From UBA2029 sp037447125 (GTDB lineage Bacteria; Chloroflexota; Anaerolineae; Aggregatilineales; Aggregatilineaceae): a stretch of 7,186 nucleotides of DNA. The stretch is from assembly GCA_037447125.1 (NCBI GenBank), contig JBBIHG010000132.1, positions 1-7,186 on the forward strand, read 5' to 3'. The notes beneath the pieces were generated by a model, which was given only the letters and a program-made list of their open reading frames with translations, was not told the origin of the DNA and made no database searches. The translations under genes were made by a program, and so were the position numbers. Positions 1-5,208 of the stretch are shown here, piece after piece. Position 1 is the first letter of the stretch, and each line of letters begins with the position of its first letter.

Positions 1-561
1 ATTCCGGTCGTGCAATTTCACCTGGTGCCCGGTTCGACCGGTGACTGGCAAGCGCACGGCGCGACCTTCGGCAAGGTGCCGTCCAAGAAACGGACCATCT
101 TCGGCTACAAGCTGCATCTGTTGGTCACGCTGGGCGGGGTCATTCTGGATTTTGAACTGGCTCCGGCTAATGAGGGCGGTTTGAGGGTGGGCGTTGAGTT
201 GTTGGCCCAGCACACAGACTTGACGGTCTACGGCGACAAGGGCTACATCAGCGCCACAGTCGCCGCCGAACTGCTGCGCACCAATCGTCTGCGGCTCTTG
301 ACGCTGCCGCGTGCTAACCAGAAAATCCAGGTGCCTGCCCCGGTGCGCCAGACCTTTAACGCCATGCGCCAGATCATCGAAACCGTCAACAGCCAACTGA
401 CCGAGCAGTTTCATATTGAGCACAATCATGCCCACACCTTTTGGGGCTTGTGTACCCGGTTGTATACCAAGTTGACCGCTCATACACTGTGCATTCTCAT
501 CAATCGCTTACTGGGTAAGCCTGACTTCCTGCACATCAAGGGCTTGGCTTTCCCAGCCTAG
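1..561 (+). CDS. IS982-family transposase, C-terminal part (5' end outside window)
   Basis: DDE transposase that would cut and join the ends of its insertion sequence. The frame is open to the left edge (first codons I-P-V-V-Q-F-H), so the apparent GTG at position 10 is internal. About 186 residues are visible. Full IS982 transposases are near 290 residues, so roughly the first third is missing from view. Family-typical stretches are KKRTIFGYKLHLLVT, LDFELAPAN, VYGDKGYIS, RQIIETVNSQLTEQF and a C-terminal block NHAHTFWGLCTRLYTKLTAHTL. The Asp of GDKGY (codon 235-237) and the Glu of IIETVN (codon 379-381) fit the second and third catalytic acidic residues. The first Asp must lie upstream. No frameshift or stop interrupts the visible part. 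The stop is TAG at 559-561. It is codirectional with mscL but unrelated in function. The family call is from recognition of the motifs and is confident. Confidence 0.9.
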   Translation: MPVVQFHLVPGSTGDWQAHGATFGKVPSKKRTIFGYKLHLLVTLGGVILDFELAPANEGGLRVGVELLAQHTDLTVYGDKGYISATVAAELLRTNRLRLLTLPRANQKIQVPAPVRQTFNAMRQIIETVNSQLTEQFHIEHNHAHTFWGLCTRLYTKLTAHTLCILINRLLGKPDFLHIKGLAFPA

Positions 562-580
562 AAAAACTAGCATAAGGGCC
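1..580 (+). mobile_element. Right part of an IS982-family insertion sequence, boundary uncertain
   Basis: The transposase frame stops at 561. The next bases (562-580, AAAAACTAGCATAAGGGCC) are a plausible place for the right terminal inverted repeat, because IS982-type ends lie within a few tens of bases of the transposase stop. The left end is outside the window, so neither the inverted repeat nor a target duplication can be confirmed. The right boundary given is a guess. Confidence 0.4.
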
Positions 581-596
581 AAGTAGTGCGCCTGGA

Positions 597-659
597 TTTT
601 GTAGGGGCGCTGCTTGCCGCGCCTAGTAGGGGCGGGTTTGCAAACCCGCCCCTACAAAA
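597..659. repeat. 63-bp MITE-like palindromic intergenic element
   Basis: The element is bounded by a perfect 13-bp inverted repeat, TTTTGTAGGGGCG at 597-609 and its complement at 647-659. Inside it, 626-655 is a perfect 30-bp palindrome (half-site GTAGGGGCGGGTTTG). The left arm can pair with the far right arm, or the two halves of the inner palindrome can pair with each other, so two alternative hairpins compete. It encodes nothing. It sits between the transposase and mscL. The final arm followed by a run of A is not a plus-strand terminator, but on the minus strand the hairpin would precede no gene end. Similar GTAGGGGCG palindromes are common in Chloroflexota intergenic DNA (recollection, not searched). 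A diverged relative lies at 5912-5941. Confidence 0.8.
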
Positions 660-667
660 AACACGAT

Positions 668-696
668 TTGCACTCATTCTACGGTTGAGCCATAGT
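668..696 (+). promoter_or_regulatory. Weak candidate promoter for mscL
   Basis: TTGCAC (668-673) and CATAGT (691-696) are separated by 17 bp and lie about 60 bp upstream of the mscL start. They match the sigma70 consensus at 3/6 and 4/6 positions. The region is locally AT-richer than its surroundings. This is a weak call; the remaining bases between the palindrome and mscL show no other clear signal. Confidence 0.25.
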
Positions 697-744
697 ATTT
701 ATCGTAAGCTTGTTTGGTCAGTATCATGTGCCTGCAACCGCAAC

Positions 745-750
745 GGGGAG
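745..750 (+). promoter_or_regulatory. mscL: Ribosome binding site fixing the mscL start
   Basis: GGGGAG lies 8 bases before the ATG at 759. An upstream in-frame start at 714 would add 15 residues with no similarity to MscL and has no comparable site. Confidence 0.75.
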
Positions 751-758
751 AGATCAGG

Positions 759-1217
759 ATGAAGGGCTTCTTCGAGGAATTCAAGCAGTTCGCCATGCGC
801 GGCAACGTGATTGACCTGGCGGTGGGTATCATCATTGGTGTTGCGTTTGGCAACATCGTCAACTCGCTGGTCAATGACATCATCATGCCGCCGATCGGGT
901 ACATTCTCAACGATATTGACTTCTCCGACCTGTTCATCAACCTGTCTGGTGGCGACTACAGCTCGTTGGCAGCGGCCAAGGAAGCCGGTGCGGCCACCAT
1001 CAACTACGGTCTGTTCATCAACGCCGTGATCAACTTCATCATTGTGGCCCTGGCCGTGTTCATCCTGGTCAAGCAGGTGAACCGCCTGCTCAAGGAAAAG
1101 CCGGCCCCGCCTGCCGCTCCCACGACCAAGGAATGCCCGTTCTGCCACACCGAGATCCCCATCGCCGCCGTGCGCTGCCCGCACTGCACCTCACACCTGG
1201 AGGAGAAGCCCGCCTAG
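759..1217 (+). CDS. mscL: Large-conductance mechanosensitive channel MscL with C-terminal zinc ribbon
   Basis: Homopentameric inner-membrane channel that opens under membrane tension and releases solutes during hypo-osmotic shock. The 152-residue product starts MKGFFEEFKQFAMRGNVIDL and keeps the family signature through residues 11-45, including AVGIIIGVAFGNIVNSLVNDIIMPP, the pore-lining first membrane helix (about 16-45). The periplasmic loop spans about 50-82 and the second membrane helix about 83-106. E. coli MscL is 136 residues and ends in a helical bundle. Here a Pro/Ala-rich linker (113-124) leads into CPFCHTEIPIAAVRCPHC, a four-cysteine zinc-ribbon-like knuckle with Cys 126, 129, 140 and 143, which should face the cytoplasm. 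The ATG at 759 is preferred to the in-frame start at 714 because GGGGAG stands 8 bases before it and the family begins there. The gene is monocistronic, closed by the terminator at 1244. The zinc-binding role is inferred from the cysteine pattern only. Confidence 0.95.
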   Translation: MKGFFEEFKQFAMRGNVIDLAVGIIIGVAFGNIVNSLVNDIIMPPIGYILNDIDFSDLFINLSGGDYSSLAAAKEAGAATINYGLFINAVINFIIVALAVFILVKQVNRLLKEKPAPPAAPTTKECPFCHTEIPIAAVRCPHCTSHLEEKPA

Positions 1218-1243
1218 GCCGGGCACGAGCAGCTTGCCCACAG

Positions 1244-1267
1244 GGGGCGCCATCTGGCGCCCCTTTC
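1244..1267 (+). terminator. Intrinsic terminator of mscL
   Basis: GGGGCGCC (1244-1251), loop ATCT, then GGCGCCCC (1256-1263) form an 8-bp perfect GC stem. It is followed by TTTCTCGTT and starts 27 bases after the mscL stop. The T run is short but the stem is very strong. Confidence 0.75.
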
Positions 1268-1339
1268 TCGTTCCTGGGGCCGGTGAGATGGGCCAGCGCC
1301 TGGACGGGGCTGCTGACCGCAGGCGAGGGCGGAAGGTAC

Positions 1340-1368
1340 TTGACAACGGGCGCGTTGCATGATAGACT
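1340..1368 (+). promoter_or_regulatory. Sigma70-type promoter for the receiver/ArsR operon
   Basis: A perfect -35 box TTGACA (1340-1345) is followed after exactly 17 bp by TAGACT (1363-1368, 4/6 match to TATAAT). Transcription would start near 1375, giving a leader of about 47 bases before the ATG at 1422. It lies beyond the mscL terminator, so the downstream genes form a separate unit. Confidence 0.7.
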
Positions 1369-1377
1369 ATTTATGTA

Positions 1378-1410
1378 ATTGCGCAATCGTGCAATGAAGC
1401 AATTTAGCAA
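1378..1410 (+). repeat. Leader dyad and phased GCAA(T) motifs, possible operator
   Basis: A perfect 10-bp palindrome ATTGCGCAAT (1378-1387) begins just after the expected transcription start. GCAAT occurs at 1383, 1391 and 1399, and GCAA at 1407, so four copies are spaced exactly 8 bp apart and run up to the ribosome binding site (CGGAG, 1411-1415). AATTGC (1377-1382) and GCAATT (1399-1404) also form an inverted pair. The position suits an operator or an RNA element. The idea that the ArsR-type protein encoded downstream binds here is inference. Confidence 0.5.
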
Positions 1411-1421
1411 CGGAGTGACCG

Positions 1422-1871
1422 ATGCGCGCCCAGTCTTCTCTCACAACGCTCTCGTACCGGTTCGCCCCTGCTGCGACTCTTGCCTGCCCGGCTCAGGTCC
1501 TGGTCATTGACCGGCTCAATGGCCCGGCCAGCATCCTGATCGACACGATCAGCCTGCTGCTCGATCGCGCCGTATCGGTGACCATCGTCGAGGACCACGA
1601 CGACGCTTTGCGCGCTCTGGACTGCTACGACTTCGACCTGATCGTCGTCGGGGTGGACCAGTGGCGTCCCGTGCAGATCGCCCTGCTGCCGCACCTGGTC
1701 ACGCGCGCCGACGGCCGCCTGATCGTTGTCGTCAGCCGCGACCTGCCGTCCAACGCGCTGCAGCGCGCCCGGCGCTTCGGCGCGGGCGAGGTTATCCTGC
1801 TCCCTGACCGTGCCGCCGACCTGCGCTCACTCCTGGGGCGCATCACTGAGGACTACTTGTGCGCCGCGTGA
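1422..1871 (+). CDS. Stand-alone degenerate receiver-like (CheY-fold) protein
   Basis: The 149-residue protein matches a response-regulator receiver domain in length and in its alternating beta/alpha pattern after a 22-residue N-terminal stretch. Candidate strands are QVLVID (25-30), VSVTIVED (51-58), DLIVVGV (72-78), RLIVVVS (99-105) and EVILLPD (123-129). Key catalytic positions are altered. The phospho-accepting Asp in the usual DLVLLD stretch is Gly 77, the conserved Lys before the last Pro is Leu 127, and only one acidic residue (Asp 30) remains of the usual pair at the end of strand one. Ser 105 takes the switch Thr/Ser place. It is therefore probably a non-phosphorylated pseudo-receiver acting by protein contact. 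No output domain is present. CGGAG (1411-1415) lies 6 bases before the ATG. It is followed after 80 bp by the ArsR-type gene on the same strand, so the two are likely cotranscribed. The fold assignment is by eye and could be wrong in detail. Confidence 0.7.
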   Translation: MRAQSSLTTLSYRFAPAATLACPAQVLVIDRLNGPASILIDTISLLLDRAVSVTIVEDHDDALRALDCYDFDLIVVGVDQWRPVQIALLPHLVTRADGRLIVVVSRDLPSNALQRARRFGAGEVILLPDRAADLRSLLGRITEDYLCAA

Positions 1872-1937
1872 GGCGCCGCCAGCGCTTGTGACCCTGTACT
1901 CGAACCGTGGGGCAGTCTGCTGCTCCGGCCCGACCAC

Positions 1938-1944
1938 AAAGGTG
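1938..1944 (+). promoter_or_regulatory. Ribosome binding site fixing the ArsR-type gene start
   Basis: AAAGGTG stands 7 bases before the ATG at 1952. The in-frame GTG at 1907 has no such site in front of it and would add a Pro/Ala-rich stretch unlike the rest of the protein. Confidence 0.55.
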
Positions 1945-1951
1945 CCCGTCT

Positions 1952-3013
1952 ATGCCACTCGAAGTGATTGACTCCACCGACCCGCTCACCAGCCTGATTC
2001 GCCTGGAAACCTCGGCGGTCTTTGAGATGCTGATCAGCCTGCATATCTTGCTCACCGGCGACCAGAAGCGCGAGTGGAGCGCCGAGACGCGCGCGGCCCT
2101 CTCGCCTGAGCTGTGGAGCGAGCTGGAGGCGGTGTATGGGCCATACCAGAATGGGTTCCTTTTTCTTGAGCTGGCCGTTGACTGTCCGGATCACCAGGAC
2201 GTCCCCGGCTTCATTCGCTACGTGCGCGCCATGACGCCGGAGCGCTTCATGTTCTACGTGATCGGGCGCATGATCCCGCCAGCCACCATCGCCGCAACCG
2301 GCGGCGACGCGAGCGCCCTGAGCGCCCTGCTGGAGGCAACGCAGTTCGAGCAGGGCTGCATGTGCCGCGAGGTGCCGATGGAGGCCATCCTGGCCGATGT
2401 GCCCGCGTTTCAGCGGCGGCTGACCGATCTGTGGCAGCGCTACTGGGACGAGTTTTTCCACACGCAGCCTCCGCTGCTGCGCCCGCACTGGGAGCACGGC
2501 CTGAACGACAAGCGGGCAGTCCTCGAGCGCCAGGGGGGCACGGCGCTCTATGAGTACGTCACCGGGCGCAGCGAGCAGTTGCCCACGCTGCCGCCCGATC
2601 GCCCGGTGCGCGAGGTAGTGTTCATCCCCATCTACCTATCCGCGACGTCGGTCCTCATGTTCTACGGCTACGGCAATGTGACCATCCTCTTTGATAGCGA
2701 GCGTACCGGGCCGCGCGCGGCGCAGATCGAGGAGAGCAAGACGCGCGCACTGGGCGTCCTCAAGGCGCTGGGCGATGGGTCGCGGCTGGACATTCTGCGC
2801 CTGATCGCCCGGCACGAGGGCGCGATGAACGGCAAGCGCATCGCCGAGAAGCTCGATCTGTCCGCGTCCGCGGTTTCGCGCCATCTGGCTCAGCTCAAAG
2901 AGGCGGGCCTGGTTGTCGAAGAAACGCAGGACAACCGCACGATCACCTACCGGCTGCAGCGCGAGACGGTCACCAGCCTGCCCGACCGTGTTCTGGAGTA
3001 CCTGCTGCGCTGA
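1952..3013 (+). CDS. ArsR-type winged-helix transcriptional regulator with long N-terminal domain
   Basis: DNA-binding regulator of 353 residues. The C-terminal part (about 262-340) is a typical ArsR winged helix. It has ALGDGSRLDILRLIARHEG (272-290) as the helix-one region, GKRIAEKLDLSASAVSRHLAQLKEAGLV (294-321) as helix-turn-helix with recognition helix SASAVSRHLAQL, and the wing VEETQDNRTITYRL (322-335). The first 260 residues are far longer than in classical ArsR/SmtB proteins (about 100-120 residues). They show no motif I can name, but resemble the large N-terminal domains of ArsR-type proteins in Chloroflexota, Actinobacteria and Firmicutes, presumably for sensing or dimerisation. The classical ELCVCDL metal site is absent; a Cys-Met-Cys at 136-138 is the only close cysteine pair. 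The ATG at 1952 is chosen over GTG 1907 because of the AAAGGTG site. It is the second gene after the degenerate receiver, so both may serve one circuit. Its ligand and targets are unknown. Confidence 0.85.
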   Translation: MPLEVIDSTDPLTSLIRLETSAVFEMLISLHILLTGDQKREWSAETRAALSPELWSELEAVYGPYQNGFLFLELAVDCPDHQDVPGFIRYVRAMTPERFMFYVIGRMIPPATIAATGGDASALSALLEATQFEQGCMCREVPMEAILADVPAFQRRLTDLWQRYWDEFFHTQPPLLRPHWEHGLNDKRAVLERQGGTALYEYVTGRSEQLPTLPPDRPVREVVFIPIYLSATSVLMFYGYGNVTILFDSERTGPRAAQIEESKTRALGVLKALGDGSRLDILRLIARHEGAMNGKRIAEKLDLSASAVSRHLAQLKEAGLVVEETQDNRTITYRLQRETVTSLPDRVLEYLLR

Positions 3014-3037
3014 GCCGGGATACCTCATCGGACTGCT

Positions 3038-3066
3038 GCCCGCGCGAGTCGTCCAGCGCGGGCTTT
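3038..3066 (+). terminator. Hairpin after the ArsR-type gene, probable terminator
   Basis: GCCCGCGC (3038-3045) and GCGCGGGC (3056-3063) form a perfect 8-bp stem with a 10-base loop. It starts 24 bases after the stop and is followed by TTT. The T run is short, so efficiency is uncertain. It lies in the 140-bp spacer between two convergent genes; on the minus strand no T run follows it, so it serves the plus-strand gene better. The rest of the spacer shows no gene. Confidence 0.5.
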
Positions 3067-3153
3067 GGCGTGACCAGGCTCCTGCTATCTCTCACCGCTT
3101 CTCCGCCCTCTTGAGGTCTTCGCGCTTCAGAGACTCTCGTCTCCGACGGGGCC

Positions 3154-4749
3154 TCACTTGGGCGGCGGGGTCGGCGTGCGTGTGTAGCGCGGCGGCAGGA
3201 AGGGCGTCGGCGTCGCCGTGAAGGTGGGCGTTGGCGACCAGGTTGGCGACGGGGTGAGCGTGGCCGTCGGCGTCGGCGTGCGCGAGGGCGTGTAGGTAGG
3301 CGTCCAGGTCGGCGTGGGAGTGGGCGTGGCAGTCGCCGTCCGCGAAGGCGTCCAGGTGGCGGTGGACGTTGGCGTTGGCGACGACGTCCGGCTGGGCGAC
3401 GGCGTCCATGTCGGTGTGAAAGTGAGCGTCGCCGTCGCCGTCGGCGTGCGCGACGGCGTGTAAGTAGGCGTCCAGGTGGGCGTGGGAGTGGGCGTGGCGG
3501 TCGCCGTTGCTGAGGGCGTCCAGGTGGCGGTGGGCGTCGCGCTTGGCGGGAGCGTGACCGTCGGCGTGGCTGTTGGCGTGGCCGTCGGCGATGGTGTGGG
3601 CGTAAAGGTGAACAGCGGTGGGGGTGGCGTGGGCGTTGGCTCTGGAGGAGCGCCGGGCAGCGGCGTGGGGGAGATCGCTTCCAGCACGCTGAAATCGCCG
3701 GGGTCGAGGGGCAGCGTGGCCGTGGGGGGCTGCAACGTATCCGGCGTGGCGTCAAACAACAACGTCGCCCCTTCTGGCGACGCTGTCAGCAGGGCGGTGC
3801 CGGTCGTGGCGAGCAGACCGCTGACCGCGTCTCCGCTGGGCGGGCTTTCCAGCGGGGGTGGCTCGACTCCGGCGAGCGTGAAGGTGTAATCGAACAACTG
3901 GCCGCGCTCGCCCAGCGCGCCCTGCGGCTGGTTGTTGACGGTCAACTTGAGTCCGGCGGCATTGTTGGCGCGCACGCCGACGCTCTGCTGCCCGCTGTAA
4001 TTGAGGATGTCGCCGCGCTGGGCGACGCCCTCGTAGCGTACCACGCCATCGGTGGCGATGCGCACCCAGCTCTGCTGCGTGATCTCGATGAGCACCGTGA
4101 CGCTGGTGCCGGTGAGCGTGGGCGGGGTGAACGGTTCGGCGGGCGAGGCAGGCGGCGTGACGGCCTCCAACCCGACCTGCGTCTCTTCACCCGTAGGCAG
4201 GGCCCCCTCTGGCGCGGGCAGCTCGTCTGGCGGCGGTGTGGGCAGCGGCTCGGTGTTTGCGGGAGCGGACTGGGTCTGCGTCTCCACCAGGCTGTCAATC
4301 AGGCGCGTGACGCCCAGCACGCCCCCGGCGACGACCACCCCGGCGACAATGACGATCAGCGCGCTGCTGAGGAAGCCTCGCCGGGCGCGTCGGGGGCGCA
4401 TCCGGCGCGGCGCGGATGGCGCGGCGCGCGTCACTGGTGCGAGGCTGGCACTGGTGCCCTCCGCAGGAGCCTGGCGGCGACGCAGACTCGGCCCTTTGCG
4501 CGTCCGACGGGGCGCTTGCTCGCCCTCCAACTCTTGCAGCAGCAGCCCCAAGTCCAGCCCCAGGAAGCGCGCATAGTTGCGCAGGAATCCCTGCGCCTGG
4601 ACCGGCGTCATGCTGGCGTAGTCGCCTGCCTCCAACGCTTCCAGGTATTTGAGGCGGATGCGAGTCGCCTGCTCGACATCAGCGAGGGACAGCTCTTTGG
4701 CTTCGCGGGCCTCGCGCAAGCGCTGGCCCAAAGCTCGTGCATCGCTCAC
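3154..4749 (-). CDS. RodZ-like protein: HTH, one membrane helix, DUF4115-type domain, TP-rich tail
   Basis: Bitopic membrane protein of 531 residues with the RodZ architecture. RodZ proteins link the MreB cytoskeleton to cell-wall synthesis in rods; whether that holds here is uncertain, and mreB is not in the window. Residues 1-75 form the cytoplasmic HTH_25-type domain (LGQRLREAREAKELSLADVEQATRI, then YLEALEAGDY and GFLRNYARFLGLD). A basic Arg/Pro stretch (81-124) precedes the membrane helix at about 126-147. A Pro-rich linker (165-212) leads to the outer DUF4115-type beta domain (215-292: SVTVLIEITQQSWVRI, then VGVRANNAAGLKLTVNN). From about 360 to the end, nearly every residue is Thr, Pro, Ser, Ala or Trp, in TPT/WTP/TYTPSRTP patterns, a tail style common in Chloroflexota extracellular proteins. 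RodZ of E. coli is 337 residues, so the tail is the excess. GTG start: GGGAG stands 9 bases upstream, and no ATG fits. It has its own promoter (4790-4817). Confidence 0.85.
   Translation of the reverse strand: MSDARALGQRLREAREAKELSLADVEQATRIRLKYLEALEAGDYASMTPVQAQGFLRNYARFLGLDLGLLLQELEGEQAPRRTRKGPSLRRRQAPAEGTSASLAPVTRAAPSAPRRMRPRRARRGFLSSALIVIVAGVVVAGGVLGVTRLIDSLVETQTQSAPANTEPLPTPPPDELPAPEGALPTGEETQVGLEAVTPPASPAEPFTPPTLTGTSVTVLIEITQQSWVRIATDGVVRYEGVAQRGDILNYSGQQSVGVRANNAAGLKLTVNNQPQGALGERGQLFDYTFTLAGVEPPPLESPPSGDAVSGLLATTGTALLTASPEGATLLFDATPDTLQPPTATLPLDPGDFSVLEAISPTPLPGAPPEPTPTPPPPLFTFTPTPSPTATPTATPTVTLPPSATPTATWTPSATATATPTPTPTWTPTYTPSRTPTATATLTFTPTWTPSPSRTSSPTPTSTATWTPSRTATATPTPTPTWTPTYTPSRTPTPTATLTPSPTWSPTPTFTATPTPFLPPRYTRTPTPPPK
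3254..3548 (-). repeat. Tandem duplication, period 168 bp, inside the TP-rich tail
   Basis: Segment 3254-3380 reappears at 3422-3548, offset by exactly 168 bp (56 codons), with about 16 differences in 127 positions counted by eye. At protein level both copies read ATWTPS-x-TATATPTPTPTWTP, then TYTPSRTP and x-TATLT. Smaller GGCGTN hexamers and 18-bp units fill the whole block from about 3190 to 3640. The reading frame is kept throughout, as 168 is a multiple of three. Confidence 0.85.
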
Positions 4750-4758
4750 GCCTGTACA

Positions 4759-4763
4759 CTCCC
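4759..4763 (-). promoter_or_regulatory. Ribosome binding site for the RodZ-like GTG start, partly paired
   Basis: On the minus strand GGGAG lies 9 bases before the GTG at 4749. Upstream of it CCCA and then TGGG (separated by ATCGTC) can form a short stem that would cover the GGG of the site. This pairing is only 4 bp and its effect is speculative. Confidence 0.6.
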
Positions 4764-4789
4764 AGACGATTGGGGGAATCGCACTGCCG

Positions 4790-4817
4790 ACTATAACAAA
4801 AAGCGGGTGATCGTCAA
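4790..4817 (-). promoter_or_regulatory. Sigma70-type promoter for the RodZ-like gene, overlapping a terminator
   Basis: On the minus strand TTGACG (4817-4812) and TATAGT (4795-4790) each match the consensus at 5/6 positions and are separated by 16 bp. Transcription would start near 4783, about 34 bases before the GTG. The -35 box lies in the loop of the terminator at 4796-4828 and the spacer covers its descending arm and T run. Confidence 0.65.
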
Positions 4818-4828
4818 ATTCACCCGCT
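4796..4828 (-). terminator. Intrinsic terminator after the zinc-ribbon gene
   Basis: On the minus strand AGCGGGTGA (4828-4820), a 9-base loop and TCACCCGCT (4810-4802) form a perfect 9-bp stem followed by TTTTGTT. It starts 26 bases after the stop of the zinc-ribbon gene and should end the rplI/zinc-ribbon transcript before the RodZ-like gene. Confidence 0.85.
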
Positions 4829-4854
4829 CAGTCATTCTGCCGAGACCCGCCCGC

Positions 4855-5184
4855 TCAGTCCCCAGCCAGCAGAGCGACCAGATCGCCCTCGAAGCGGGCC
4901 AGGAACGCGCGCCACTCCAGCACATCGCGCGCCGTCAGCGGCGGAGCGAACGGGCCACGCGCCCCGTCCAGCCGCAGGTAAGGCGGCGCGTCAAAGGCGG
5001 TGATGACGCGCGATGCGCCGCAGACCGGACAGGTCGCGCTGAGCGACCACTGGTCACGATCGTGCTGCGTCACGCGTACATCGGATGGTGCATAGGCAGA
5101 GCCACAGTGTGCACACGCCATATGGCGCGTGACGAATCCGATCAGATCGATGGCTGTGCCGGCACCCGGTTTGTCAGCGCGCAT
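4855..5184 (-). CDS. Small zinc-ribbon protein of unknown function, downstream of rplI
   Basis: The 109-residue soluble protein has two CxxC pairs, CAHC (24-27) and CPVC (52-55), separated by 24 residues, a pattern typical of a zinc ribbon. The C-terminal half holds LTARDVLEWRAFLARFEGDLVALL (83-106), likely one or two amphipathic helices. There is no membrane segment or signal peptide. I do not recognise a named family and assign no function; nucleic-acid or protein binding is only the usual role of such knuckles. It starts 24 bp after the rplI stop on the same strand and is followed by a terminator, so it is most likely the second gene of an rplI operon. The start is uncertain: neither ATG 5184 nor the in-frame ATG at 5121 (just before ACAHCG, giving 88 residues) has a good ribosome binding site. 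I keep the longer form because the codons between look coding-like. Confidence 0.75.
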   Translation of the reverse strand: MRADKPGAGTAIDLIGFVTRHMACAHCGSAYAPSDVRVTQHDRDQWSLSATCPVCGASRVITAFDAPPYLRLDGARGPFAPPLTARDVLEWRAFLARFEGDLVALLAGD

Positions 5185-5192
5185 TCAGTGCG

Positions 5193-5208
5193 ACCGTGCG
5201 GACACGGT
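5193..5208 (-). other. Short intercistronic hairpin directly after the rplI stop
   Basis: On the minus strand ACCGTG, loop TCCG and CACGGT form a perfect 6-bp stem that begins on the base after the rplI stop codon. No T run follows, so it is not a terminator. The loop fits the UNCG pattern, although the closing pair is G-C rather than the favoured C-G. It may affect message stability or translation of the next gene. Confidence 0.5.

Noticed and set aside
714..758. Longer N-terminus for MscL from ATG/GTG-type start at 714
   Set aside because: The extra 15 residues are unlike the family, and the ribosome binding site GGGGAG is placed for the ATG at 759.
1853..2497. Minus-strand frame of 214 codons opposite the ArsR-type gene
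   Set aside because: It lies antisense to a well-supported regulator and shows no domain of its own.
3190..3640. CRISPR-like array
   Set aside because: The repeats are short in-frame hexamers and one 168-bp duplication within a coding frame. There are no unique spacers between constant repeats.
2970..3755. Minus-strand frame encoding an Arg/Pro-rich 261-residue product
   Set aside because: It overlaps the RodZ-like gene in another frame and also runs into the ArsR-type gene. Its composition is a pure product of the GC-rich repeat.
3476..3889. Plus-strand frame encoding a Val/Gly repeat protein
   Set aside because: It is the mirror of the TP-rich codon repeat of the RodZ-like gene; ACN/CCN codons read backwards give Gly/Val repeats.
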